Shown here piece after piece: positions 11,267 to 21,450 of a stretch of DNA of 64,000 nucleotides (position 1 is its first letter; each line of letters starts with the position of its first letter). Where the stretch lies: assembly GCA_958298945.1 (NCBI GenBank), contig OY282605.1, positions 29,986,811 through 30,050,810 on the forward strand. The letters run 5' to 3'. The translations under genes were made by a program, and so were the position numbers. This stretch comes from Atherix ibis (Eukaryota > Arthropoda > Insecta > Diptera > Athericidae). The notes beneath the pieces are model-generated. The model saw nothing but the letters and a program-made list of their open reading frames with translations, ran no database searches and was not told where the DNA came from.

Positions 11267-12440
11267 GGGGATCAAATCGTACTGTTACCTCGACGTGGTG
11301 ATCCCCGGTAGCTGTAGAGGTTATCGAATCATGTGAGCAAGCATTCATGGTCATGTCTCACGGCGAACTTACGCATTTGGGCTCATATGCTTGCTTTATT
11401 CATACGCAGACTAATGACAAACGCCCCAATCCAAGGAGAAATAACAGATACCGAGTACTGTAATGCGACCTTCAGTTTAATTAATGCTGAGCTCTGGAAT
11501 ATTTGCCCACCCTTTTCCGAGCTACTTGTGGGATTTAAATGAACTTTAAAGGATAAAGATGGATATATATGGTTTTATCCTAAACCGCAGCAGGGTAAGA
11601 GGGGTGTTCCAAATTGAACTCTAATCGTTAAAAAATTGAAGTTTCAATCCATTCCCAAGATATCTTTGCAGCTGGTATAATTGATACTGACTTTCTTGAT
11701 GGTGGGAATAGCGGAGATGATAATATCATCTCTTCTCGCTGGGAGGCAGTTGCCGATCTTTCATTAGGAGGTAATAAGGCAGAGGAAGAGCCACCGGGTC
11801 ACACTAAGAAGAACGGTGCTGCAAAAAAAGGTTCAATTGACTTCTTCGTAAGGATTATAAAGTAGAGGAGATTCGGGAGCCCTGCCAGGAGAATATTAAA
11901 GAGCAAATATAACCTCAAAGAGATAGTAAACTGAGGGGTCCCAGGTCTCTCCGACTAGGAAGGCTGCTCAGAGAAATGAGCATGACTCTAATAAGAGCAA
12001 AGGCCTAAAGATAGCACATGTGGAAAGAATGAGGACAAAGGAACAAAGGCTAAACCAGCCACTTCAATGAGTAGAGGTCCTCGACCAAAATGTTGGCCAT
12101 GAAAAATCACATCCGGAATAGAAAACCTGCTCAGATAAATAAGAACTACTCTAAAAAGAGCAAAGGCCCAAAGAAAGCACATGTGGAAATAATAAGGACA
12201 AAGGAACAGAGGCTAAACTAGCCACTTCAATGAGTAGAAGTCCTCCACCAAAATTTGGGACAAGAAAAATCATATCCGGGGTAGAAAACCTACTCAAAGA
12301 AATAAGAACGACTCTGAAAGGAGCAAAGGCCTAGAGAAAGCACAAGTGGAAAGAATGAAAATAAAGGAACAAAGGCTAAACCAGCCACATCAATGAGTAG
12401 AGGTCCCGCATAAAAATGTGGGCCAAGAATCATCATATCC
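11267..12440 (+). mobile_element. Retroelement-like insertion (gag-like frame plus tandem repeats)
   Basis: This block interrupts DD41D relic B and is richer in GC than its surroundings. Its first part has an open frame (11333-11542) with 'TDTEYCNATFSLINAELWNI' and 'CPPFSELLVGFK', and later 'DFLDGGNSGDDNIISSRWEA' in a second frame (11690-11760). I do not recognise the protein. The style (acidic, then KE- and KK-rich) is like ORF1/gag regions of insect non-LTR elements, which is only an inference. The block ends in a 163-bp tandem array. It begins with the inverted pair ggggatca/tgatcccc (11267-11274, 11299-11306). Confidence 0.45.
11967..12440. repeat. 163-bp tandem repeat, about three units
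   Basis: The string 'agagcaaaggcc' and its flanks recur at 11994, 12157 and 12320, exactly 163 bp apart each time. Each unit contains 'gcacatgtggaaagaatgag', 'gctaaaccagccacttcaat' and 'gagtagaggtcc' variants. The period is not a multiple of three, so it cannot encode a repeated peptide in one frame. Units differ by roughly 10-15 per cent by eye, with unit three the most changed. Confidence 0.9.
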
Positions 12441-12975
12441 AAATAAAATATTTTGCGGAACCTTATTAGAAAAGTCGAATCGCATCAAATCGAACGATAT
12501 TTGGGGTCAATTGACATCAGCAATTGTCAAAATTAGAGGTCCTGGGAAACTTTCTTTGAAATAAAGCCAACATTTGCCGTGTTGTGTTGATTCTTTTTGC
12601 AGACAAAGTAAAGCTAAAATTTGTCTTTATCTCTGGTCCAGATTGAAATTTTTAAGTTTACACCAAAAAAATGTAGGTTCTCTTATGACCATAGCGCTCA
12701 GAATTGACAGTTTAAAGAAATACGGACTAATGACACTTTTAGAGCAAAGTGAACCGCAGAAAATTTTCCTTTCTTGGACGCAATGGTTTTTCTATAGTTA
12801 CTTGTGGGTTTGAAGAGTTTAATTTTTTGTTGTTGACATATCCACCATTCAAGACACGTTGAAAATTTTACGCCAAAGGTGGCTACATAATAATTATTAA
12901 TTTTTGTATGAAGTATAACATATTATTTTTACAACTATAACTAAATATTATATAAAATGGCAAATACTAATTAAA

Positions 12976-14295
12976 TGTATTTTAAAATAATATATTATAT
13001 ATTGATAATATTTGATAAAATAATAATGCTATAGTTTAAAATTTTTTTTTTTTTTTGGAAAAAATACTAAAGGAACATTAAGAAAAATCGGATTTTCATG
13101 CAAGGATTAAAATAACAGTTTAAAATCCTAACAAGTCATATACTATCACTAAATTTTCCTTTAACTAAAATTGATATCAAATAAGTTTTCAGTTACAATA
13201 GTGTTCAAATAAGATCGCCATTTTTTTATACTAAAAATATTGTCACCGATCAAATTTTGGATTAAACTTTATTGTTGATTTTGAATTTCTCATATAATGG
13301 AATTCGGCTGGAAGCTACTATGATCAATATTTTTATACTAATCCAGGATGTGTAGATGATAATTTTTTTAAATATAAAAAATTCTACGAATGAGAAGCGA
13401 AATTTTTTTTCCATTCATGACTTTGAAAGTGAGATCTTCGCCCGCTGTTTCGATAAACTTAACTAATAATAGAATAAAAAATAGATTTTTTTTTTAAATA
13501 AAAAGTATCTTGGAGTGAAAATTTTCATTTTTTGACTAATCATATTTTTGGGATAAACCTACAACACTTTCGAAACGGGAGAACAACATTCATTCAAGCC
13601 ATTGGTGAGATTCAGCCTGATTTATGTGGAAGAGTCAACCAAAAATTAGACCGCTCGGATCTATTCCGGCAAACAAAGCTGTGGAAATCATTTAAATAAT
13701 ATTATTTTAAATAATAATAATATTAAATGTTTTTTAATATACAATAAAAAATATTTATTATAGTTTATACATAATATTATTTGATAAAGTTCAGATACCT
13801 TCCCTTAAAAATTTGAAAAATCGATATTTATTATTGAATTAATATTTCGTATTTTCAAAATATTAAAAATTGTAAATTTTTGAATATTACTAAAAGAAAT
13901 TGTTTTATTGTAAACATATAATTTTCAATTTGATAAAAATCAATTTGGGAATTGCTCATGTTCATCTATGAGTATGTAAGGAAATAATAGAAGTGCATTC
14001 CACCTATTTACTCATATTGAGAGAACCTTTCACCTCGTTTATTTAAAAAAATCAAAATAATTAAATAAACTAATATATTAGTATGTGGGCAAACGCATCC
14101 ACTTATTTATTAGTTCATATAATTTTTTTAAACAATTTTCATTCAATATTTCATCGGAAAAAAGAAGAAAAAATAAAAATTCCAAATCAATTTAAATATT
14201 GTAAAATGATTAAAAATGTACAAGTATAGCAATTTTTTAAACAATATAAATTAATTATTTATAATGTGAACATTTTTTTTTAAAATTTTTTATAG
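12976..14295. other. AT-rich upstream region of the amino acid transporter gene
   Basis: No coding frame was found. The region leads up to a polypyrimidine-like run and 'tttttatag' just before the transporter ATG, which looks like a 3' splice site (AG at 14294-14295). If so, at least one 5'-untranslated exon lies further upstream, but I could not place it or a promoter. Confidence 0.45.
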
Positions 14296-14303
14296 AATTT
14301 GCT

Positions 14304-17300
14304 ATGGGCATCTGGAAAGTGCTGTCACGTCGAAAAACGAACGAATCCTACGAGAGTGAATCGAAATTGGCACGCGTACTAACTTTATTCGATTTAACCG
14401 CTTTGGGGGTAGGAAGTACCCTTGGACTTGGAGTTTATGTTCTGGCGGGTTCAGTTGCATACGAACAGGCTGGGCCAGCTGTTGTTTTATCATTTTTGGT
14501 AGCCGCAATTGCATCTGCATTCGCTGGATTATGTTATGCTGAATTCGCTGCACGTGTCCCGAAGGCTGGTAGCGCTTATGTTTACAGCTACGTTACTGTC
14601 GGTGAATTTGTTGCATTTACAATCGGTTGGAATCTTGTTCTCGAATATGTTATTGGTAAATTTATTAAATTGATTATATGTAAATAAAATTTGCTTGGAA
14701 AGGTGGAGCAGAAGGGAGAGTCGATTTGAATAAATAACACGGAATTGATATATATTATTTTATATCGGGTTTTAAGGGTAGATTTTTTTATAAATGAGAT
14801 TATTTTCAATTGAAAAATTTAATAAATATTTAAAAAAAATGGCACACTTTAATTTTGCTTAATTGGATTAATTGACTAAAAAAAATAATTTTTTTGATAC
14901 AAAAAAATACAGATTTTGAATATAAATTTTTGAGTTAAGGTTTCTTGTAAATGTTAAATAGTAACAGAATATTGATCTGTCTTATTTTGGGTGGTGGAAA
15001 GGAATTAATTAGACCTGAAGTTCAAGAGGAATTGGTAAACTACTCAGAAGATGCTGGAGTAAGTGGTAAACATGTTTGTACATCAGCATTTACGGTAAAT
15101 GTACAGGGGAAAGGGGAGGGGATTTTGTTTTATATAGCAACTATTGTCTTTGCACTCGATCATTATAAATACACTATACTTATCATGCGTGTTGTGGGAA
15201 TTTTATTTTACCTGAGATACCTCCGAAGAGTAAATGTTTTCCAAGAGATAAATGGATAGGTGGAATGAAAACAAGGGTGAAAGTGTAAATATATACAATA
15301 GAATTTGTGAACTCCGAAACGAAAGAAACACTGACGACTAAAGAAAACCGCAGATACGATGCCAATAAGTCAATTTTTATTTTTTATTTTTAAGACTTAT
15401 TATTCTTTCTTTGATTCATTAATTTTTAATGTTTTGGTTTGATATCTTTCATGTGTGCATATTAGCAAAAAAGTGCCACGTAATGCAATATAATATAGAT
15501 GGTAGGAAGAGGCAAAGAGTCTCAAACCATTTCGATCGAAGAGATCTTTTGCGATGAGTAACCCTTACTTAAATAATAGTAATATTGAGGCTTTTAGCAA
15601 ACCTCAATATCACATTGGCAGTTAGCCAGAAAATCTCATAGGGATTAGTGAAACCCAAACCAATATGCGAAGTCTCATTTAACGATTCTGGAATTGACAA
15701 AGAATTTGCTTCAATTAACCATATTACACACAAAAAAATCCTCTTTCTTGAGTCCTTAAGATGATTTTACAAAAAGGAAGTATTGTGACTGAAAAATTTT
15801 TAAACGACCTTAGATATGAAATATCAGTTATTTTCTCTATTTTACTATTTTTTAGACAATAATTTTAAAATGTAGAAAAATAAGAAAATTAAGCAGACCT
15901 CCCCTTCCTCCCACTCCCACTTAATTGCTCATCATCAGACCGATTTTCTCCAAATGCTGATAAAAAAAATTGTCCAATTCTGAATCAAATATGAACAATA
16001 CGAAGACACCTATTATTATAAAAGAGGAACTATTTTTTTTAATGTTACTTATTAAGGCTGCATTCACACCTACGCCTACTGATAAAATTAATATAATGCA
16101 GTGTGCCAATGTACTACAGTATTAGACTGTAGGCACACTACACACTACAGTATGCACTGTAGGCACCCTACATGATTCATGCGCGGGGAGTTATTCCAGT
16201 GCGAGCTTTTAGCCTCAAGTTCCCAAAACCCAATAATGAACCCCAGATGACTCTTTGGATTGCTACAGAATGGTTCTGGTCCAATATTCGCTTTCCTTTT
16301 GTCAAGTTTTTCATCTAGTTCGTTATCCTCAATAATCTCAGGACTTTGCATCCTCAACAAAGTATTGTTATGTCTAGCCAGCTGATCTGAGATCATTAGG
16401 ATATCCCATACTAGCTTAGATTGAACGTCAAACGAGAGAAGAACTTTCAATGCAGCTTGGCTGTCTGACATAATGTAAATCTTTACGTTACGTAAGTTCC
16501 TTCTGATACCCTCTCTATCACAGACCTCTATAGCATGTATTTCTTCCTGAAAAGTGGATGTGGATTTACCCTGGACCTTATATAGATGATAATTAGATCC
16601 AACTTCTCCCGCCCCAATACCTCATTCCTTTTTTATCCGTCTATGTAAAATATGAGGACCCCTTATTCGAGTGATGGCCTTCTCTCCTTTCAAGTTAAAC
16701 GCTCCGTAATAACTACAAAATGACCCCTAGATGTTTGACCTCAGTAGAGCACTCAAGATCTGCTCAGTGAATTGAACTAACAACGTTTCGTCTGGGTTTA
16801 CTATGAGATCCACTTTTAGACAACATGTTTGCCGTAGGTTTAGAGGCCTTTGCATAAGGTCTAAAATGGTTTTACTATGTTTCCCCTGATCACCACGACC
16901 AGGTCATTAGCATAACTTTGGACTTTTAAGCCAGCTGCAGATAGTTTGACAAGAATATCATCAATGACAATTAACCAAAGTATGGGTGATAATACCTCTC
17001 CTTGTGGACAACTCTTAATGGCTGTAACAGTCACTGGACCATTCCCCAGTTTAGTTATTCTTGCTAAAAATCTTAGGAGTCAATACTTCTAAATTCTGCT
17101 GCAACATGGGTGGAATAATTCTGCTGTAAAATGGCATGTAATAAAGAGTGCCATAGTTGAGTTCAAATAACTATTCATATTAGATTTACTAGGTGCATAT
17201 ACGCTTAAATCCGCTGTTTTTTAGTCAAAAAAACACATGTTTTTTTCATAGAAAGTAAAAACAAATTTATTCAAAGTACTTGCCCTCGCTAGCTACACAT

Positions 17301-19723
17301 TTTTTCCATCTCTCGGGCAATTTGTGGATACCACACCAAAAAATTCCTTCTCTTTCGAGGCAAACCCTTCATCAAGCAATTTTTGCACGTCTTCGTAAGA
17401 ATAAAAAAAAGTATGGTGTGCCCATGGTAGCTTGATACGCTCACTCACGCCATCTATGATCAAACAGCGGATTTAAGCTTATACACTTTGTATTATCTTT
17501 CCACAACTTCATCGCGACTTTCTATTTCCGTGGTCTTCCTCCAAGAGAGCTCCATGTGGCTTTTTCTCATGCCACTTGAACTTTTTTACGATTCGTTAAA
17601 TCACATTAAACTTAATAGGGTGCCGATTGCTCGTTTGACCAATACGATCAAGCCAACGAGAAGCTAGATCACGGCGCCAGACATATGATAAGGCACTTCA
17701 ATTTCGAACACTGCCAACCCTGTTGAAATTACTCGACTACCTGACTAGGGTTGCCATAACAGAAACCGTACAGCTTAAAGAACAAAAATAATAATTCAAT
17801 TATGGTCAATTAAAAATATCAATTAGTCAATTAAGAATTAATTACATATTTGTGAATTAAAAAAATCAACATTTTTTATTATTATTTCACAATGAACGAT
17901 ATTAATTGAATATATTTTAACAGGTACATCAAGTGTTGCTCGAGGATTAAGTGGCTATCTTGATGCATTGTTTAATAATGAAATGGGCAAAGCTTTAAGG
18001 AAAGCCATGCCTATTGATGTAAGCTTTTTGGCCGAATACCCTGACTTTTTCTCCTTTATTATTGTTATGATTTTGGCTCTTATATTATCAATTGGTGTAA
18101 AAGAATCTAGCATGATGAATAATGTTTTTACAGTTATCAATATGTTCACTGTTTTGTTGGTAATCATTGCCGGTTCAATTAAAGGTGAGTGCAAAAAAAA
18201 AATTTTTTTTTCTACTTATTTAAATACGATTTTTTATTTTTTGTTTCGCAAAATCACTTTTGTTTATTGAAATGTGTAGAGAGTTTTTTTTTATTTGATT
18301 AAAACGTAATTTTTATATAAAATAGCTGATCCGAATAATTGGAAAATTCCAAAAGAGAGTATACCGCCGAACGTGAATGGTGGCGAGGGTGGCTTTATGC
18401 CATTTGGTGTGGCTGGCGTTATGGCTGGAGCTGCTAAATGCTTTTTCGGATTTGTTGGATTCGATTGCGTTGCCACAACTGGTGAGGAGGCTAAAAATCC
18501 ACAACGAAATATTCCACTCTCGATTCTAATATCGCTGGTTATAATATTCTTCTCGTATTTTGGGGTTTCAACGGTTCTAACCATGATGTGGCCATACTAT
18601 TTGCAAGTAAGTGCTGTGTTGCAATGCGTTCAAATATGCAAATATTGCTGAAATTCGCATATTCATATCTTTGGCGAATGAATCGTTACAGAATCCTGAT
18701 GCACCATTTCCGCATGTCTTCCAAGAGATTGGCTGGATTGAGATTAAGTGGATTGTAACAATTGGTGCTGTGTTTGCACTCTGCACCAGTCTCCTGGGTG
18801 CTATGTTTCCGCTGCCTAGAGTCATTTACGCCATGGCAACTGATGGTGTTATATACAAATCGCTAAAAACAGTACATCCTAGAACAAAAACACCACTAAA
18901 GGCGACCATACTATCTGGATTACTTACAGGTAAGAAAAATTTACATTTATCCTTTTCAAAAATCACTGATTACGTAGATTTTTCCTCCTTCCACTTCTTG
19001 TATGCATTTATAATGTCGAATTTATTATTTTTTTTCTTCTATCAATTTACAGCTCTAATGGCATTAATATTCAATCTGCAGCAACTTATTGATATGATGT
19101 CGATTGGTACACTTTTAGCGTATACTATAGTGGCAATTTGCATTTTGGTACTGCGCTATCAGGATAACAGTTGTGGTGTACAGGATGTTCAAATTCGACT
19201 GCCAGTTGTACTGAAGCAATTGTTCAATTTGAATTTCATTAAGCAGCCAAATAATTTAACATCGATGATTACGAAACTGGGCATAGTGTGCTTCAGCATT
19301 TTGTCGATCTTCCTTTGTGTGGCGGAAAATGTCTTACCATGGGGCAGCGCATCCAGTTTAGCAGTGATTATAATCGTTATAGCTGGACTCTTATTAACAA
19401 TGCTTATAATATCACGCCAGCCAGTTGCCGATATTGAATTAAACTTTAAAGTTCCACTTGTGCCATATATACCGTGTCTCAGTGTTCTTATCAATTTGTA
19501 TCTTATGTTCCAATTGGATCTGTTCACCTGGATACGTTTTCTAGTTTGGATTTTCATCGGTTATATTATCTATTTTACGTATGGCATTCATCACTCAGTT
19601 GAAGGTCAATATCAGGCTCGTAATGCAGTTAATATTCAAGTTAATAGCAATGGAATTAATGGATTCACATCACAAATGCCAAGCGATAAACCGCGACGTT
19701 TTAGTTATACTGTTAACGAATAG
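14304..19723 (+). CDS. Cationic amino acid transporter (SLC7/CAT family), five coding exons
   Basis: This encodes a plasma-membrane amino acid permease of the CAT subfamily, close to Drosophila slimfast/CG5535-type proteins, which import arginine, lysine and related amino acids. Exons are 14304-14655, 17924-18184, 18326-18606, 18692-18929 and 19053-19723. All introns are GT-AG, phases agree at every join, and the product is 600 residues, the usual CAT length. Exon 1 holds the cytosolic '[13 protein letters not shown]' start and TM1 with '[19 protein letters not shown]', followed by '[16 protein letters not shown]'. Exon 3 has the conserved loop '[20 protein letters not shown]', and exon 4 has '[17 protein letters not shown]'. 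Exon 5 covers '[20 protein letters not shown]' and the last membrane segments, with a short polar C-tail. The ATG follows a likely splice acceptor. No frameshift or missing motif was seen, so the gene appears functional. The exact paralogue was not determined. Confidence 0.93.
16140..17110 (-). mobile_element. Non-LTR retrotransposon fragment with RT and RNase H
   Basis: Read on the minus strand, the order is reverse transcriptase then RNase H, as in I/R1/LOA-type LINEs. RT motifs are '[15 protein letters not shown]' (about 17022-16980) and, near 16910, '[10 protein letters not shown]', where the catalytic YADD has become YAND. RNase H begins '[20 protein letters not shown]' (16471), with the family's conserved SDSQAAL containing the catalytic D, and continues to '[14 protein letters not shown]' near 16270. 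The loss of a catalytic aspartate plus several stops makes it inactive. It lies antisense in intron 1 of the transporter. Confidence 0.8.
17191..17488. mobile_element. MITE derived from a Mos1-like mariner
   Basis: About 298 bp, with terminal inverted repeats: left 'atacgcttaaatccgctgtt' and right 'aacagcggatttaagcttat'. These are the same ends as the Mos1-like copies at 40.35 and 59.4 kb. The left interior (17250-17400) matches their transposase 3' end ('caatttgtggataccac', 'ttcgaggcaaaccc', 'gtcttcgtaag'), and the right interior matches their 5' leader ('cgctcactcacgccatctat'). It is thus an internal-deletion derivative that keeps both ends. It sits in intron 1 of the transporter gene. Confidence 0.88.
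17489..17780. other. Unassigned GC-richer stretch in intron 1
   Basis: This part is less AT-rich than the surroundings. On the minus strand it contains protein-like pieces such as '[20 protein letters not shown]' and '[17 protein letters not shown]', interrupted by stops. They may belong to a decayed transposable element. I cannot assign a family. Confidence 0.25.
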
Positions 19724-20060
19724 TTTGAAACAAATCGTAATCATAATAAAAATTAGTTGAACTGAATCAAAACTATTCCATATGTTTTAAGATAATTTTA
19801 ATTATAATTATTGTTATAGCTCAGTTTTAAATATGTGTAATTATTAGAGAGTTAAAATTATGGCATACAAAAAATGACAGGTACTCTTGTTAAATGTTAT
19901 TACAACTATTGAAAAAAAAAAACCATAAATTTTATTTACATTTAAGCCGATACAATATTTTGCTCGTCAATTTTTATGTTGTGACCATTTTTTAAAAATG
20001 TACAACATTGTGATATTGAGGTTTTATAAAAATAAAAAATAAATATTTTCCAAAAAGCCC
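19724..20060 (+). other. Probable 3' UTR of the transporter gene with polyadenylation signals
   Basis: After the TAG stop, the sequence is AT-rich, with AATAAA hexamers at 20031-20036 and 20038-20043. A weaker 'aataaaaa' follows soon after the stop (19744). The pair near 20035 would end the transcript at about 20055-20065. The true cleavage site cannot be seen from sequence alone. Confidence 0.55.
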
Positions 20061-20223
20061 CAAAACACATTCTGTTGTTATTATTCAATTTAGTTTTATT
20101 TAACATTACAAATTTTTTGTTGTTGCAAATCGTGTAGTACCAAGAAAGAAGGTGAGTTACTTATTTGTTTAAAAGAAGATTTTTAGGAATTTATAAAGAA
20201 TTATTATTAAAGAAATTAAGCGT

Positions 20224-21144
20224 AGGGTTTTCCAATAAGAGTGATATGATTTCGAAGTGACGTTTCGGCCATTTGTAATATGTCATGATTTGTCATTTTT
20301 TTCATTGTATTTAATAATATATACTATTTTATCATAGAGAGATATATGCAAGAACAAAGTTTATAAATTATTCAATTTTATTATCAAAATAATCGTTCTC
20401 CAATTGCAACTTTTCGTGCGCTTTTGCAATTTTATGGTCGTAATAATCGTCCAACTGTGCTCGCTATTCATCGGATTGTTAAAAATTTCGAGCGTACATT
20501 TTCTTTACATAATGTTCAAGTGCCAATAAGACAAAGAATAATAAAAATATTGCTGCCGTTGAGGCAAGTATTGCTGAAGATCGCAATTTGTCGATTCCAA
20601 GACGTTCTCAAGAATTGGGACTGTCTCAAACCACAACCTGGCGGATTTTGAGAAAGGATTTGGGCTTGCATCCGTATAAAATTGTTATCGCTCAAGAACT
20701 GAAGCCATTGGACCACCGTAAACAACGTGAATTTGCTGATTTTGTTTTGGAACAACTTGAAAACGATAACGATTTTTTTTAAGAAAATCATAAATAAAAT
20801 AAACAAAACTGTCGATTATTCATGAACACCCATTACATTCACCTAAATTGACAGTTTGGTATGGTTTTTGGTCTGGTGGAATCGTCGGTCCGTGCTTCTT
20901 TCGAAATGAAGCTGGATCGATGACAACCAACTTTTGGGAGAAGTTGAAATTGGGAGAAGTTGATCTTAAAAATATCTGGTTCCAACAAGACGGGGGTACG
21001 TGCCACACAGCACGTTTGGAGATTCGATTCAAAACTTAATTGTATCGATTGTACTTCACATTAAATAAAACAAATTTGAATTTTTTTAACAATTAGTGTG
21101 TTTTAAAAAAAAAAGAAATCATATCAGTCTTATTCGAAAACCCT
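20224..21144 (+). mobile_element. DD41D (rosa-like) Tc1-mariner element, internally deleted, TIRs intact
   Basis: Terminal inverted repeats of about 30 bp are clear: left 20224-20253 ('agggttttccaataagagtg') and right 21115-21144, whose reverse complement starts 'agggttttcgaataagactg'. Only two mismatches are seen over 30 bp. The + strand transposase pieces are an N-terminal HTH region (20400-20560), 'LSIPRRSQELGLSQTTTWRI' (20587-20650), 'LKPLDHRKQREFADFVLEQL' (20698-20760), 'LTVWYGFWSGGIVGPCFF' (20845-20900) and 'IWFQQDGGTCHTA' (20970-21010), the second catalytic block. The third catalytic block and the C-terminus are absent, so the element is about 921 bp rather than the usual 1.3 kb. Confidence 0.85.
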
Positions 21145-21450
21145 TTATAACCGCTAAAACTAAATAGTGACGCCAAAACATTCGCGGGAGAACCAGGTTG
21201 AGAGCCAGTTATTACGTATATACAATACAAATGAATCGATAGTAAGTATTAAATATATTGGTAATTTATATCCTTTTTTGTATAAATTTCATTGGTATAT
21301 CTATATCCTTTAACTGAAAATTACCAATCTCTAATCTATTTTATATTTTTGACTGATAGAAGAAAGTGCAAGTTTCTCCATCGAACATATATGTTCTCTT
21401 AAATTTACCACCCAAATTTATACAAACACCATACAGTTCCTAATCTTATA
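21145..21450. other. Short gene-free spacer
   Basis: AT-rich spacer between two transposons. No feature was recognised. Confidence 0.5.

Larger units (their letters stand above)
10900..12975 (-). mobile_element. DD41D mariner relic B, interrupted
   Basis: The left part (about 10960-11230) carries the family's 'ttgcagaactcgatcttttt' region. The right part (12441-12975) carries the 'gcatcaaatcgaacgatatt' and 'ggtcaattgacatcagcaat' strings, whose reverse complement encodes the 'NW-P-S-DL-PL' section of the DD41D transposase, followed by 'tcctgggaaactttc'. The tail 'tataaaatggcaaatac' (12952) is shared with other copies. A retroelement-like block with 163-bp repeats separates the two halves. All reading frames are broken. 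Confidence 0.6.
14656..17923 (+). other. Intron 1 of the transporter gene (3268 bp)
   Basis: It starts at donor 'attg|gtaaat' and ends at acceptor 'tttaacag|gtacatc'. It is far longer than the other three introns (141, 85 and 123 bp), largely because of insertions: a LINE piece on the minus strand (about 16140-17110) and a Mos1-like MITE (17191-17488). A short island at 14990-15105 on the + strand reads '[20 protein letters not shown]' and continues '[14 protein letters not shown]'. It looks like decayed coding sequence, perhaps a transposase tail, but I cannot name it. A small imperfect repeat with 'actgtaggcac' occurs at 16126 and 16152. Confidence 0.8.

Noticed and set aside
11967..12440. 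CRISPR-like array
   Set aside because: Units are 163 bp and adjoin without unique spacers, the repeats diverge, and the DNA is eukaryotic.
14302..14553. Minus-strand open frame opposite transporter exon 1
   Set aside because: It is a mirror of the real exon; the + strand has the conserved transporter motifs and matching splice sites.
14951..15259. 102-codon open frame in intron 1 as an alternative exon
   Set aside because: Only about 35 codons look protein-like and the rest is low complexity. There is no convincing pair of splice sites, and its inclusion would break the conserved transporter sequence.
19189..19557. Long minus-strand open frame opposite exon 5
   Set aside because: It is a shadow of the transporter coding sequence, with no family resemblance.
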